Shown here in pieces: positions 18,807-25,628 of a stretch of DNA of 34,925 bases (positions within the stretch are counted from its first letter, which is position 1; each line of letters opens with the position of its first letter). The position numbers and the translations under genes were made by a program. Source of the DNA: Deltaproteobacteria bacterium (GTDB taxonomy: Bacteria; Desulfobacterota; Desulfomonilia; UBA1062); the NCBI GenBank assembly GCA_023230665.1, contig JALNWY010000010.1, positions 1 through 34,925 on the forward strand, in the 5' to 3' direction. The notes beneath the pieces are model-generated. The model was not told the DNA's origin. It saw nothing but the letters and a program-made list of their open reading frames with translations, and ran no database searches.

Positions 18807-18836
18807 GGCCCGGCATCCGATGCCGGGCCCTTGTTC
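18807..18836 (+). terminator. Rho-independent terminator after glgP
   Basis: GGCCCGGCATC (18807-18817) and GATGCCGGGCC (18819-18829) form an 11-bp perfect stem, followed by CTTGTT. It separates glgP from the tRNA gene. Confidence 0.8.
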
Positions 18837-18874
18837 AACCTAATCGATCGCCCCTATCGCATTCCGAAATGTTC

Positions 18875-18905
18875 TTGACAAAGCGACCCACAATTTCCAT
18901 AGATT
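18875..18905 (+). promoter_or_regulatory. Promoter of tRNA-Leu
   Basis: A perfect -35 TTGACA (18875-18880) is followed after 17-19 bases by a -10 candidate within CATAGATT (18898-18905). The tRNA gene starts at 18912. Confidence 0.6.
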
Positions 18906-18911
18906 ACCCAG

Positions 18912-18993
18912 GCGAGAGTGGCGGAACTGGCAGACGCGCTGGACTTAGGATCCAGTGGGGTTTCCCGTGGGGGTTCGAGTCCCTTCTCTCGCA
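18912..18993 (+). tRNA. tRNA-Leu(UAG), rebuilt by element integration
   Basis: The acceptor stem GCGAGAG (18912-18918) pairs with CTCTCGC (18986-18992), and the discriminator is A18993. The anticodon stem CTGGA/TCCAG encloses the loop CTTAGGA, anticodon TAG at 18946-18948, so it reads CUA. A long class II variable arm has a GGG/CCC stem, and the T loop is TTCGAGT. No CCA is encoded: TTA follows and is the integrase stop codon in reverse. The second half (18941-18993) is repeated with five changes at 26828-26880, so the present 3' half was most likely supplied by the integrated element. Confidence 0.95.
18941..18993 (+). repeat. attL-like repeat (tRNA 3' half)
   Basis: A 53-base segment repeated at 26828-26880. 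Identity is perfect over 18 bases covering the anticodon arm (18941-18958) and over the last 29 bases (18965-18993). The five differences all fall in the variable arm. Strand exchange most likely took place in the anticodon-arm block, a common site for tyrosine integrases. Confidence 0.85.
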
Positions 18994-20109
18994 TTACCTC
19001 GATAATGCAAGAGATTTATCGTTGTTCCCTGAATCGGCTTTCTGAGAAAAATCGACGGTTGTAACCGTTTTTGTAACCACTTGGCTTTCAAGATATGCTT
19101 CCTGCCTTGCTGCGGCCCGTTTGAGATCATCGGTATTAACGATGTTGTAACGGTCGAACACGGTCCGTGTCTTGTGCCCGGAGATCATCATGGCAACTCT
19201 TTCAGGGATGCCTGATCTTACCATATTACGGACAGCGGTCCGGCGCATGTCATGGAAAAGTCGCTTCCCGATGTTGGCTTTTTTGCAAGCCTTCTCCCAT
19301 GATCCCCGGAAGTCTTTTATCCGGTCCGTGCCGTCTTCGTTCGGGAAGACATAGGGCAGAATCTTCTTTGCCGCCTTCCTTTTCTCCCATTGAGCCTTGA
19401 AGACTTCCTGCAGCTCGGAATCGAGATACACGGTCCGTCCATCATCGTTCTTCGTGTCTCCCGGTTCCAGCCTGACGATACCCTGTTCACGGTCAACCTG
19501 TGACCATGTAAGGGTTTCGATCTCGGATTTTCTCCACCCTGTCTTGTAACCAAAGGTTACAAAGCCCTTCAGGAAATGGGGCAGAGTGTCCCGCAGTGCA
19601 ATGAAATCAACATGCTCAAAGAATCCCTTCCTTACGTTGTTCTCTTTCAGCATGGGGATATAGGGCACACGGTCAACGCGGGGGGGTGTCTGCTTTGCCC
19701 CGATGTTCATCATCCTCTTGAGTGCTGCAAGTTCCCGGTTAATCGTGCCGTTCTCTGCACCTTCCTGGCGCCGGGCTTCAATGTATTTGTTAATCCGTGG
19801 CGTGGTGATCTCCGGTATCCTCACGCCCTCAAAATGCTTCTTGAGATGTTTTATGCTGTATTCCACCCTGTCCAGAGATTTTTTACCGTTAATCCGATAA
19901 TCAGAGAGAAGGTCTTTAGCGAGGTCATCGAACTTCACCTTGCCAAATACGATGCCCGGAATCTTACCCTCTGCTATCTCACCTTCTCTTTTTTTAAGGA
20001 GATTCCTCGCTTCTGTCTCTTTCTCACTTTTGGTCGATTCCTGGTACGGCTTCCCGTTCCTGTAATACTTGATCCAGTAGATATTACCCCGTTTGTAAAT
20101 ACATCCCAT
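18994..20109 (-). CDS. int: Tyrosine recombinase / integrase of the element
   Basis: Site-specific recombinase of 371 residues. The N-terminal part (about 1-60) resembles the arm-binding domain (GNIYWIKYYRNGKPYQEST), residues about 60-150 form the SAM-like core-binding domain, and the catalytic domain follows. Catalytic residues visible are R193 (TGWRKSEIETLTW), K220, H286 and R289 (HDMRR), H312 (SGHKT) and nucleophile Y321 (FDRYN). I chose ATG 20109 because GAGGG lies eight bases upstream; an upstream ATG at 20142 sits inside an inverted repeat and lacks a ribosome binding site. The TAA stop (18994-18996) begins at the base after the tRNA discriminator, so the gene ends at the attachment site. 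Confidence 0.93.
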   Translation of the reverse strand: MGCIYKRGNIYWIKYYRNGKPYQESTKSEKETEARNLLKKREGEIAEGKIPGIVFGKVKFDDLAKDLLSDYRINGKKSLDRVEYSIKHLKKHFEGVRIPEITTPRINKYIEARRQEGAENGTINRELAALKRMMNIGAKQTPPRVDRVPYIPMLKENNVRKGFFEHVDFIALRDTLPHFLKGFVTFGYKTGWRKSEIETLTWSQVDREQGIVRLEPGDTKNDDGRTVYLDSELQEVFKAQWEKRKAAKKILPYVFPNEDGTDRIKDFRGSWEKACKKANIGKRLFHDMRRTAVRNMVRSGIPERVAMMISGHKTRTVFDRYNIVNTDDLKRAAARQEAYLESQVVTKTVTTVDFSQKADSGNNDKSLALSR

Positions 20110-20140
20110 GAAAGTACCCTCGCTTTCTTCCCTAGAGTGC

Positions 20141-20197
20141 ATCTCCGGGCAGGGGATAGGGTTTCCCTTTTCGGCTCGCGTTGCCTATCCCGGAGAT
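20141..20197. repeat. Long imperfect inverted repeat upstream of int
   Basis: The left arm ATCTCCGGG (20141-20149) plus ATAGG (20156-20160) matches in inverted form CCTATCCCGGAGAT (20184-20197). The arms are 14 bp with a 6-base bulge and a loop of 23 bases. It lies between the 80-codon gene and the integrase start. It could end read-through from the operon, control integrase translation, or bind a recombination protein. No T run follows on either strand. Confidence 0.5.
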
Positions 20198-20208
20198 AAG
20201 ATTATGAA

Positions 20209-20451
20209 TCATCCATTGCCGCCGGGTATTACTCCCAGCTTGGGCTTTTTTCCGGTGACAAGCCGTCTGTGCGGTCTTCTGTCCTGATCCGGCCATTTTG
20301 TGGTGAGGGTATCAATCGCCGCCTCTATCGCGCTTTGACAAAGCTCCGCTGTCTTCCTTGAGCCCGTCTTGGCAAGGATGCGATAGGGGTTAATGGTAGA
20401 TACCACGAAGCCACTCTTGCCTTCCTCAATCTGGGTTAAAGAATATTCCAT
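20209..20451 (-). CDS. Small protein of 80 residues, function unknown
   Basis: I do not recognise this protein. It begins MEYSLTQIEEGKSGFVVST, has a helical middle (RKTAELCQSAIEAAIDTL) and a basic C-terminus rich in arginine, lysine and glycine. AAGGGGGG precedes the ATG at 20449-20451, and the start lies 10 bases after the preceding stop. Position just upstream of int in the same operon suggests an accessory element function. No conserved catalytic motif is visible. Confidence 0.6.
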   Translation of the reverse strand: MEYSLTQIEEGKSGFVVSTINPYRILAKTGSRKTAELCQSAIEAAIDTLTTKWPDQDRRPHRRLVTGKKPKLGVIPGGNG

Positions 20452-20461
20452 GCTGCCCCCC

Positions 20462-20701
20462 TTATCCAATTCTTAAAGATACGCTCGCATAGTGTTTGCG
20501 CTTAGTCTCGTTCGGGTGGTCGAACGATAAGCACACCTCTTCGGGCTCAAGGCCGCAAGCCCTGCATTTGCTCTGCATCCTTACCAGACACCCCATGATA
20601 TCGAAGAACAGGGCTTCACGAAGGCTGTTCAGGTCTTCGGGTGTTATCTTGCCCGATTGGAGCGCCTTTCTCATCGGGGTAAACTCCGTTTTCCTCGCCA
20701 T
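20462..20701 (-). CDS. Small Cys-containing protein of 79 residues, function unknown
   Basis: The product begins MARKTEFTPMRKALQSGKIT. It is helical at first and carries a CRACG...C cluster near residues 47-58 (SKCRACGLEPEEVCLSF) that might bind a metal. The ATG at 20699-20701 is one base after the preceding gene's stop, so translation is probably coupled. The longer open frame upstream overlaps that gene and is ignored. I know no family for it. Confidence 0.6.
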   Translation of the reverse strand: MARKTEFTPMRKALQSGKITPEDLNSLREALFFDIMGCLVRMQSKCRACGLEPEEVCLSFDHPNETKRKHYASVSLRIG

Positions 20702-20702
20702 A

Positions 20703-21041
20703 TCATACCCCCGCCTCTGTGGTGGTCTTCCCGGCCTTCTCTGCCGCCTCCAGAATGGTATGGAAACCGCCCCATACTTCCAGGGCCTCACGCTCCATGC
20801 GTTCAGCAAATTCCCTGGTACGGCTGATTAACTGCTCAAAGATAACGTGCAAGCCGTCTTCTTCGTCGGAGTATTCACCCTCACAGGAAAACTTATCTCT
20901 CACCGTTCTGTAAATCAGATCGAATCCGTCCATCAGACGGCCAATCTCGAAAGCCCCGTCTTGAAGCCTTGTCATCTTGTCAAGGTGCTCATCCGTGATT
21001 GTGACCTGTACCGCCCTCTCTACTGCCTTTTTCTCTTCCAT
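20703..21041 (-). CDS. Acidic helical protein of 112 residues, function unknown
   Basis: No family is recognised. The sequence starts MEEKKAVERAVQVTITDEH, is acidic, and consists mostly of predicted helices without membrane segments. AAGGAGG eight bases upstream supports ATG 21039-21041 rather than the ATG six codons earlier. It is the first gene after a 248-base gap in the element operon and is tightly linked to the next two small genes. Confidence 0.65.
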   Translation of the reverse strand: MEEKKAVERAVQVTITDEHLDKMTRLQDGAFEIGRLMDGFDLIYRTVRDKFSCEGEYSDEEDGLHVIFEQLISRTREFAERMEREALEVWGGFHTILEAAEKAGKTTTEAGV

Positions 21042-21188
21042 AAGAAGATCCTCCTTCATCCCCTTGCGGGGTTTGATTCAAACTGAACACGCAGGGTAAG
21101 AGCATTGACGGCTTTTGAATTGATTCCAGATAGGAAAAACGTTACATGAATGATAGCCATTCGCTTACCTCTTTTAAGCGTGTGGTCA

Positions 21189-21232
21189 GGATCGGTGAGA
21201 TGCTACCAACATCTTGCCGATCCGTTTTTTTT
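21189..21232 (+). terminator. Rho-independent terminator on the strand opposite to the element genes
   Basis: GGATCGG (21189-21195) pairs with CCGATCC (21217-21223), and AGATG (21198-21202) with CATCT (21210-21214). A run of eight T follows (21225-21232) on the plus strand. No plus-strand gene is seen upstream, so it may end an antisense or small RNA. A weak rightward promoter candidate has TTGACG at 21105-21110. The rest of the 21042-21289 gap holds no supported gene. Confidence 0.65.
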
Positions 21233-21289
21233 ATACCCTCTTGGAAGGCAAGAAACAAGCATAATTTCACTCTATTTAAATATATGCCT

Positions 21290-21529
21290 CTATGTGAATA
21301 TCCTTTTCTGGGTCTCGATATATGCATCCATGTCTTTCACATCCAGGTAGTACTTCCTTCCATCCTGAATGTAGCGAATCTTCCCATCCCATATGAGTGA
21401 TCTGATACCCCAGACAGGTCTCCCAAGGTAGACAGCCGCCTCCTTGATTGTATAAAGGCGCTTGCTCATTGGATTGGGAATCCTGTGCGCCTTCTTATTT
21501 CCTGTGATATCAGCACCTTGTAACTTCAT
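21290..21529 (-). CDS. HTH / excisionase-like DNA-binding protein
   Basis: A 79-residue protein with the winged-helix pattern YTIKEAAVYLGRPVWGIRSLIWDGKIRYIQDGRKYYLDVKDMDAYIE, typical of MerR-like/Xis helix-turn-helix proteins. Such proteins often act as recombination directionality factors or element regulators. The start at 21529 is four bases after the stop of the upstream gene. An internal ATG at 21469 (MSKRLYTIKE) would give a 59-residue core and is also plausible. It could bend DNA at the att sites for excision. Confidence 0.8.
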   Translation of the reverse strand: MKLQGADITGNKKAHRIPNPMSKRLYTIKEAAVYLGRPVWGIRSLIWDGKIRYIQDGRKYYLDVKDMDAYIETQKRIFT

Positions 21530-21533
21530 GTAA

Positions 21534-21947
21534 CTAGACTGTACCCGCTTTCTCTGTTTTCCTTATGCCATTCTCCCGAGAGCCTGCATTGGCAAACCTA
21601 TTGTATAATTGCTCCAGGATACTCCTGACTTCAGCGTCCCACTGATTACCGGGGCCTTTCTCAATCTCCGCTGCAAGGTTCTCATATGATGCCGCCGGGG
21701 TAGCCCATATGACTTGCCATCCGTCACCCTGGTCATAGATGAACCGCTCGCGGGGCAAGGAATCCTTCACCTGTAAGAACCATTCCACAAGGTGCGCGTG
21801 GTTTCCCCACTGGTCAATTTTTAAATTTCCACTCTTCCCGACAAAAGGGACAGAAGGGACAAAAGCCTCCCTTTCTTTAGTTATGTCCCTTTTGTCCTTA
21901 TTGTCCTTAGAGTCTAATTTTGAAAACCACTGCGCTGAAAAGCTCAT
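21534..21947 (-). CDS. Hypothetical protein of 137 residues coupled to the primase gene
   Basis: No family is recognised. The N-terminus is polar and charged (SKLDSKDNKDKRDITKERE). The middle contains WFLQVKDSLPRERFIYDQGDGWQVIW. The ATG overlaps the primase stop by four bases (ATGA) and GGGGGTG precedes it, so it is translated together with the primase. This coupling suggests a replication accessory role, but that is inference. Confidence 0.65.
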   Translation of the reverse strand: MSFSAQWFSKLDSKDNKDKRDITKEREAFVPSVPFVGKSGNLKIDQWGNHAHLVEWFLQVKDSLPRERFIYDQGDGWQVIWATPAASYENLAAEIEKGPGNQWDAEVRSILEQLYNRFANAGSRENGIRKTEKAGTV

Positions 21948-24451
21948 TTGTCACCCCCTATGACTGCGGGATTTGCCACGAAGTAAGGGCCTTTTGGTCT
22001 TCCTCCAGTCTTCTCCATTCCTATGTCCTTGATGTATCCGCGCTCGATGAGCACCGCTAGGCCGGGTTTGAGTTCTGAAGTGTTCTTGTATCGGCCATCG
22101 AGATCACGGAAGCAGTCCCGAAGAGTGAACTTGTCTCGCTCCTTGCGCTGTATCCAACCAAGGATAGCCAGTGCTACTTCGGTTGCCGGGTCACTGCCCA
22201 TGGTTGAGAACGCCACTTTCGCGTGGTCTGCGAGTAGTGCCGCAAGAGACAAGGCACGACTCATGATTTCATCCGATACAACCAAGGAGCCTGGAAGCCG
22301 TGCTTCAATGCAGTGAAACACTCCAGCCAACCGTGCAGCCTGTCCAGAGAGCTTACCTGCCCAATCCCTGAAGTGCTCAAACTCCCCCCCGGGTCTCATC
22401 TGCTCTTCTACTACCTGCGCGAATTGAAGCCATAGGGCCTTTGCCGCCGGTGAGAGTGTCAGCTCAAGATTCGTCCCCCGCATATCAAGCAGAGCCTTAA
22501 TGCGAGTAGTGTATTCCCTGGTCACACTGTCCGGCATCGGGTCCGGGGATATGTTCCTATACCCAATCTGTGACTCGGAGAAGAAGTACAGGAACCTTGC
22601 CAGAAGTCCGCGGCCACGGAAACCGGGCTTGTCTGCCATCGAAAGAAGCACGTCCGGCTGCGGACAGATGCATACCGCAAGCCTCGGATTGGTCAAGGCG
22701 ATAGGTTCTCTGCCGATACGATCAACGCGATAGGACTCTGCGTTGTGGGCTTTCAAAAGCAGGTCAAGGTTCGGGATTCCATTCCTTGAATATCTACCTC
22801 CAAAAATATCAAAAATACCGCCCTCGCTTGAGATGATACCCAGGACCTCGCCCTGTGCCTTTAGTATCCTCGGCAAGCTCTCCGGTGTTGCGTCATCGGC
22901 AAGCAACCGAGGAAGAGCAGGGATATCCTCAAGAGCTACTTCCTGCGCTGCTATATTCTCGATAAGCGTCCTGCGTTCTTCATCCTTAGAAGCTTTTGCA
23001 GCCTTGTTCCTCATACCCTCGATTATCTTTTCTTGGGTTTTTCTCCGGCTCTGTGCTGCCCTTATCTCATCAGCTTTGAATTCTGCCTGCTCGGTCTCCC
23101 ACTCATGCAGTGGATTGGTGGCCGTTCCCACCATGCCTGTCTTACGCTCACCGGAAGGCAATGGAGCGAATAGATAGAGATTCGGTGTCTCAACGTGCCC
23201 CGGTCCCACATGGATGCATTTGACAATGCTGGTTGCCGCCAGAGACAAGGCACCGAGAACTGACGCAAGCGCCATGGGATAAGGGATTTGAATAGAACGT
23301 GCAGCTTCCCGCGTGAAATCACCTGCCCATCCGGGGAGAATGTCATTGGGGATCTCTGGTGCCCTGCAGTCATTCAGAGGCACGAGTTCCATCCACTCTA
23401 CCGGTGAATCACTCCCTGCTGCCGGTAGTCCGTTCCTCGCCAGCAGTTTAATAGGGGTCTTTACTCCGCAATCCGTGCAGTATTTATAACCATTCACCCT
23501 GATGTACTTGCATGTGTGAGGTCCTGCGCTGTTCAGTGCATGAAGGATCTTCTGATCCGTTTCTTTCTTGGAGTATCCTGGATATCTTCGTGATAGTTCA
23601 TGCACGAGATCCGGCCCGCCGGGAGATACCCGCGCCACATTGGACACCATCGCATACCATAGGGGCTCTGACACCTCTTCGGGCTTGTCGCTACACCATT
23701 TGATGAAGCTGCACTCAAAGAGTTTTTCAATATCAAAGTTCTGCCCTCGATTTTCATCCTCCTGATTTTCTGGCACCTCAGGGAGAAAATCAAACTCTTC
23801 CAGGTTATACCGTGCTCCGGTATTGTTCTTAACTGTTATAGTCCGCGCAGGGTTATATTTATGGTTGAGTGTTCCCGGTATCCTTAGAATGTGAGACGCA
23901 TCACAGACACCGAAATCAGCCTCCAGGAAGAATGCCAGCTTCCTGTTGACAGCCTCAACCATGGGGATGTCCTCTGCACCTGCGGGCTCCTTGAGAAACC
24001 AGTAAACATGGTACCCGCCGCCCGATTCGATGATAACCGAAGGCTTGACCGGAAGCTCGCTGAGAAGCCTATCAGCTTTCTCCCGTGGTGTGTTCTTAAA
24101 GTCGATGTCTGCCCAGACTGCGGGTATGCATGTGATTCCTTCTTTCTTCCCATTACCGTGCCCTCGTGTCGCAACCCCAAAATAGAGATTGTATTCACGG
24201 TATTTGTCAATGACACCAGACAACCACCTGAAGTTATCTATTGGATAGAATTCGCTCCTGGCCGGTTCGTCTTTGCGAAGTGCTCTCACATTGATAGATC
24301 CTTGGCACCCTTCAAAGAGTGATGAAAGCAGATCTGCTCCGTTGACAGGGCACAAACCTGTTGATAGATAAGCGTTATTCCTGTTTACTGCTTCACACCC
24401 CTCGATGCCATGCCGGGCTCGGGGTGCGCTGTAGTCAAGGTGACTAATCAT
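21944..24451 (-). CDS. Replication protein: AEP-like primase fused to DUF3987 domain
   Basis: An 835-residue protein and the likely replication initiator of the element. Residues about 30-220 resemble archaeo-eukaryotic type primase-polymerases, with metal-binding D115 and D117 (WADIDF), the SGGGYHVYW motif (H148), and CDASHILRIPGTLNHKYNP. A small Cys cluster follows (C314, C325, C328). Residues about 370-800 match the DUF3987 pattern of phage and plasmid proteins, including a variant nucleotide loop PSGERKT (432-438) and SSEGGIFDIFGGRYS. A charged helical stretch lies near 450-520. The C-terminal part (ILGWIQRKERDKFTLRDCFRDL) looks like a winged helix. Whether it unwinds DNA itself is not clear, because the P-loop is non-standard. 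The ATG overlaps the end of the upstream Cys-cluster gene. Confidence 0.85.
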   Translation of the reverse strand: MISHLDYSAPRARHGIEGCEAVNRNNAYLSTGLCPVNGADLLSSLFEGCQGSINVRALRKDEPARSEFYPIDNFRWLSGVIDKYREYNLYFGVATRGHGNGKKEGITCIPAVWADIDFKNTPREKADRLLSELPVKPSVIIESGGGYHVYWFLKEPAGAEDIPMVEAVNRKLAFFLEADFGVCDASHILRIPGTLNHKYNPARTITVKNNTGARYNLEEFDFLPEVPENQEDENRGQNFDIEKLFECSFIKWCSDKPEEVSEPLWYAMVSNVARVSPGGPDLVHELSRRYPGYSKKETDQKILHALNSAGPHTCKYIRVNGYKYCTDCGVKTPIKLLARNGLPAAGSDSPVEWMELVPLNDCRAPEIPNDILPGWAGDFTREAARSIQIPYPMALASVLGALSLAATSIVKCIHVGPGHVETPNLYLFAPLPSGERKTGMVGTATNPLHEWETEQAEFKADEIRAAQSRRKTQEKIIEGMRNKAAKASKDEERRTLIENIAAQEVALEDIPALPRLLADDATPESLPRILKAQGEVLGIISSEGGIFDIFGGRYSRNGIPNLDLLLKAHNAESYRVDRIGREPIALTNPRLAVCICPQPDVLLSMADKPGFRGRGLLARFLYFFSESQIGYRNISPDPMPDSVTREYTTRIKALLDMRGTNLELTLSPAAKALWLQFAQVVEEQMRPGGEFEHFRDWAGKLSGQAARLAGVFHCIEARLPGSLVVSDEIMSRALSLAALLADHAKVAFSTMGSDPATEVALAILGWIQRKERDKFTLRDCFRDLDGRYKNTSELKPGLAVLIERGYIKDIGMEKTGGRPKGPYFVANPAVIGGDK

Positions 24452-24825
24452 ATACGCACCTCCTGTTCGGTGTCAGAAACACCCCTGCCGGTGATGTTTT
24501 TTTGTGAAAGAAGGGCATTCTGGTGATTTTCTCTTGCCTGCCTGAAGGGGTGAAGTGGGCAGTCATTACTTGGGCACAGACGAACTTCTGAAGGCTGTAC
24601 TGCACAGCACCACAGACAGTAAGACCGAATCGCCCTGTTTCTGTCTTTCGGATTCTGCTTTCCCCTGCCCATCCTGAAAGGATAGAGGGCACAATCTGTG
24701 ATGTGGCATTCGATTACATCCTTCGTGCTCCCGGCTGAACAGTCAAGGCATCTCTCACGGATAGCTTGCCGCCTGTTGAGCTTGACTTTCATTGCGCCTG
24801 ATTTGTTATGGATGATCGTTTCCAT
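24448..24825 (-). CDS. Protein with two tandem Cys-cluster (zinc-finger-like) units
   Basis: A 125-residue protein. Two units share the pattern C-x2-C, then a Cys before x4-DC, then x-L-x-PFR: RCLDCSAGSTKDVIECHITDCALYPFR and YCLWCCAVQPSEVRLCPSNDCPLHPFR in abbreviated form. Single copies of such units occur in phage and prophage proteins of unknown function; here the unit is duplicated. I chose ATG 24825 (METIIHNKSG) because AAGGA lies 11 bases upstream and the start follows the upstream stop by four bases. ATG 24792 is an alternative. It may bind nucleic acid or zinc. Confidence 0.7.
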   Translation of the reverse strand: METIIHNKSGAMKVKLNRRQAIRERCLDCSAGSTKDVIECHITDCALYPFRMGRGKQNPKDRNRAIRSYCLWCCAVQPSEVRLCPSNDCPLHPFRQARENHQNALLSQKNITGRGVSDTEQEVRI

Positions 24826-24829
24826 TGGG

Positions 24830-25054
24830 TTATGCATCCTTGCGGGTAGGCTTGCCTTCGGGGTCCGTGGCGCAGACGGTAGGTTCATGCCGGTTTCTCT
24901 CGATGAAGCCCTGAAGATCTTCCGTACTGAACAGAACCCGAGTGCCGATTTTGATGTAAGCAACTTCCCCATCCCGCCTCAGGTTGTCGAGCTTCAATGC
25001 ACTGATTCCAAGAAATCTTGCTGCCTGCTGTTTTGATAATAGTTTTTCATTCAT
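24830..25054 (-). CDS. HTH / Xis-like regulator, first gene of the element operon
   Basis: A 74-residue protein with the pattern LLSKQQAARFLGISALKLDNLRRDGEVAYIKIGTRVLFSTEDLQGFIER, a typical MerR/Xis winged helix (DNA-binding domain of the HTH_17 kind). It is the promoter-proximal gene of the minus-strand operon and AGGAG precedes its ATG by eight bases. It is therefore a good candidate for the regulator of the operon or for the excision factor. It differs from the second HTH protein at 21290-21529. Confidence 0.82.
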   Translation of the reverse strand: MNEKLLSKQQAARFLGISALKLDNLRRDGEVAYIKIGTRVLFSTEDLQGFIERNRHEPTVCATDPEGKPTRKDA

Positions 25055-25099
25055 GCTCTATTCTCCTTTGTTCTGTGGTTATGTTTTTCCATCTCTACC

Positions 25100-25179
25100 T
25101 ATACTGTTGCACAACTCACATATCCGGTTATCCTTTCCTCTGGTGTTAAATACTTCTATCCCTGAATATACTGTTGCAC
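25100..25179 (-). repeat. Pair of 13-bp direct repeats upstream of the element operon
   Basis: On the minus strand GTGCAACAGTATA occurs at 25167-25179 and again at 25100-25112, 67 bases apart. The first lies 46 bases upstream of the first HTH gene. They may be operators or iterons for the replication protein; TATA at their ends could also serve as -10 elements. Confidence 0.5.
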
Positions 25180-25188
25180 GGGGACATA

Positions 25189-25206
25189 ATTAGTCGATTG
25201 ACTAAT
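25189..25206. promoter_or_regulatory. Perfect palindrome, candidate operator
   Basis: ATTAGTC (25189-25195), spacer GATT, GACTAAT (25200-25206). A 7-bp perfect inverted repeat ten bases upstream of the first direct repeat is a likely binding site for a dimeric regulator controlling the element operon. Confidence 0.5.
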
Positions 25207-25259
25207 AGTAAAGCCATTGATTACAGCAGGTTGAAAATTGACATTTTATATTATATTGT

Positions 25260-25590
25260 AAGTAGTATGGTTTGGGGTAGAAGAGTGGTAAGCATACAAT
25301 GCAAGCCTAATGGATAGAGGGTAAGTGTCTTGAGCAACACACCGAACGTTTTTGCCAATGCCGCGCAGCTTGGGCAGTATGGGTTGAAGTCAGACGCATC
25401 CACCCCATACAGGATAGTGGCAATTCTTTACCTGGAATGATGTAAAGGGAATGACTACAAGAACAGACCGGCGTACGGACTAGTTCCTAATGGTTCGCCC
25501 CACCGGGGTACCCTCTGATGGATGGTGGTAGTCGTACGTACGGTAACAGTACTCCCCTTCTCTCTGTACGGGCTCAATCGATTTATAATA
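25260..25590 (+). ncRNA. Structured non-coding block; possible group II intron domain I-III remnant
   Basis: No protein frame is supported here, but the composition is balanced between two AT-rich flanks. Short stems abound: GTATGGG (near 25378) with CCCATAC (near 25405), CCCC-ACC-GGGG (near 25501-25511), and the palindrome CGTACGTACG (near 25533). GTACGG recurs three times. The stretches GAGCAAC...CCGAACG and GTGGTAGTC...GGTAAC remind me of domains I and III of bacterial group II introns read on the plus strand. No reverse transcriptase and no domain V were found. A TTGACA lies just upstream at 25237. The assignment is a guess. Confidence 0.3.
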
Positions 25591-25628
25591 GAAAATTATT
25601 TCCTTTAAAATTCAAAATATTTAATGAA

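Noticed and set aside
21142..21327. 61-codon minus-strand and 84-codon plus-strand frames in the element gap
   Set aside because: They cross a strong terminator hairpin and overlap the HTH gene, with no supporting start signal.
25320..25420. Minus-strand frame reading ...NPYCPSC... in the structured block
   Set aside because: Open for only about 55 codons with no start signal, and the stretch is rich in inverted repeats; RNA structure seems the better explanation.
25500..25590. Group II intron domain V
   Set aside because: CGTACGTACGGT resembles one strand of domain V, but no matching AGC...GTA partner strand could be found within 40 bases.
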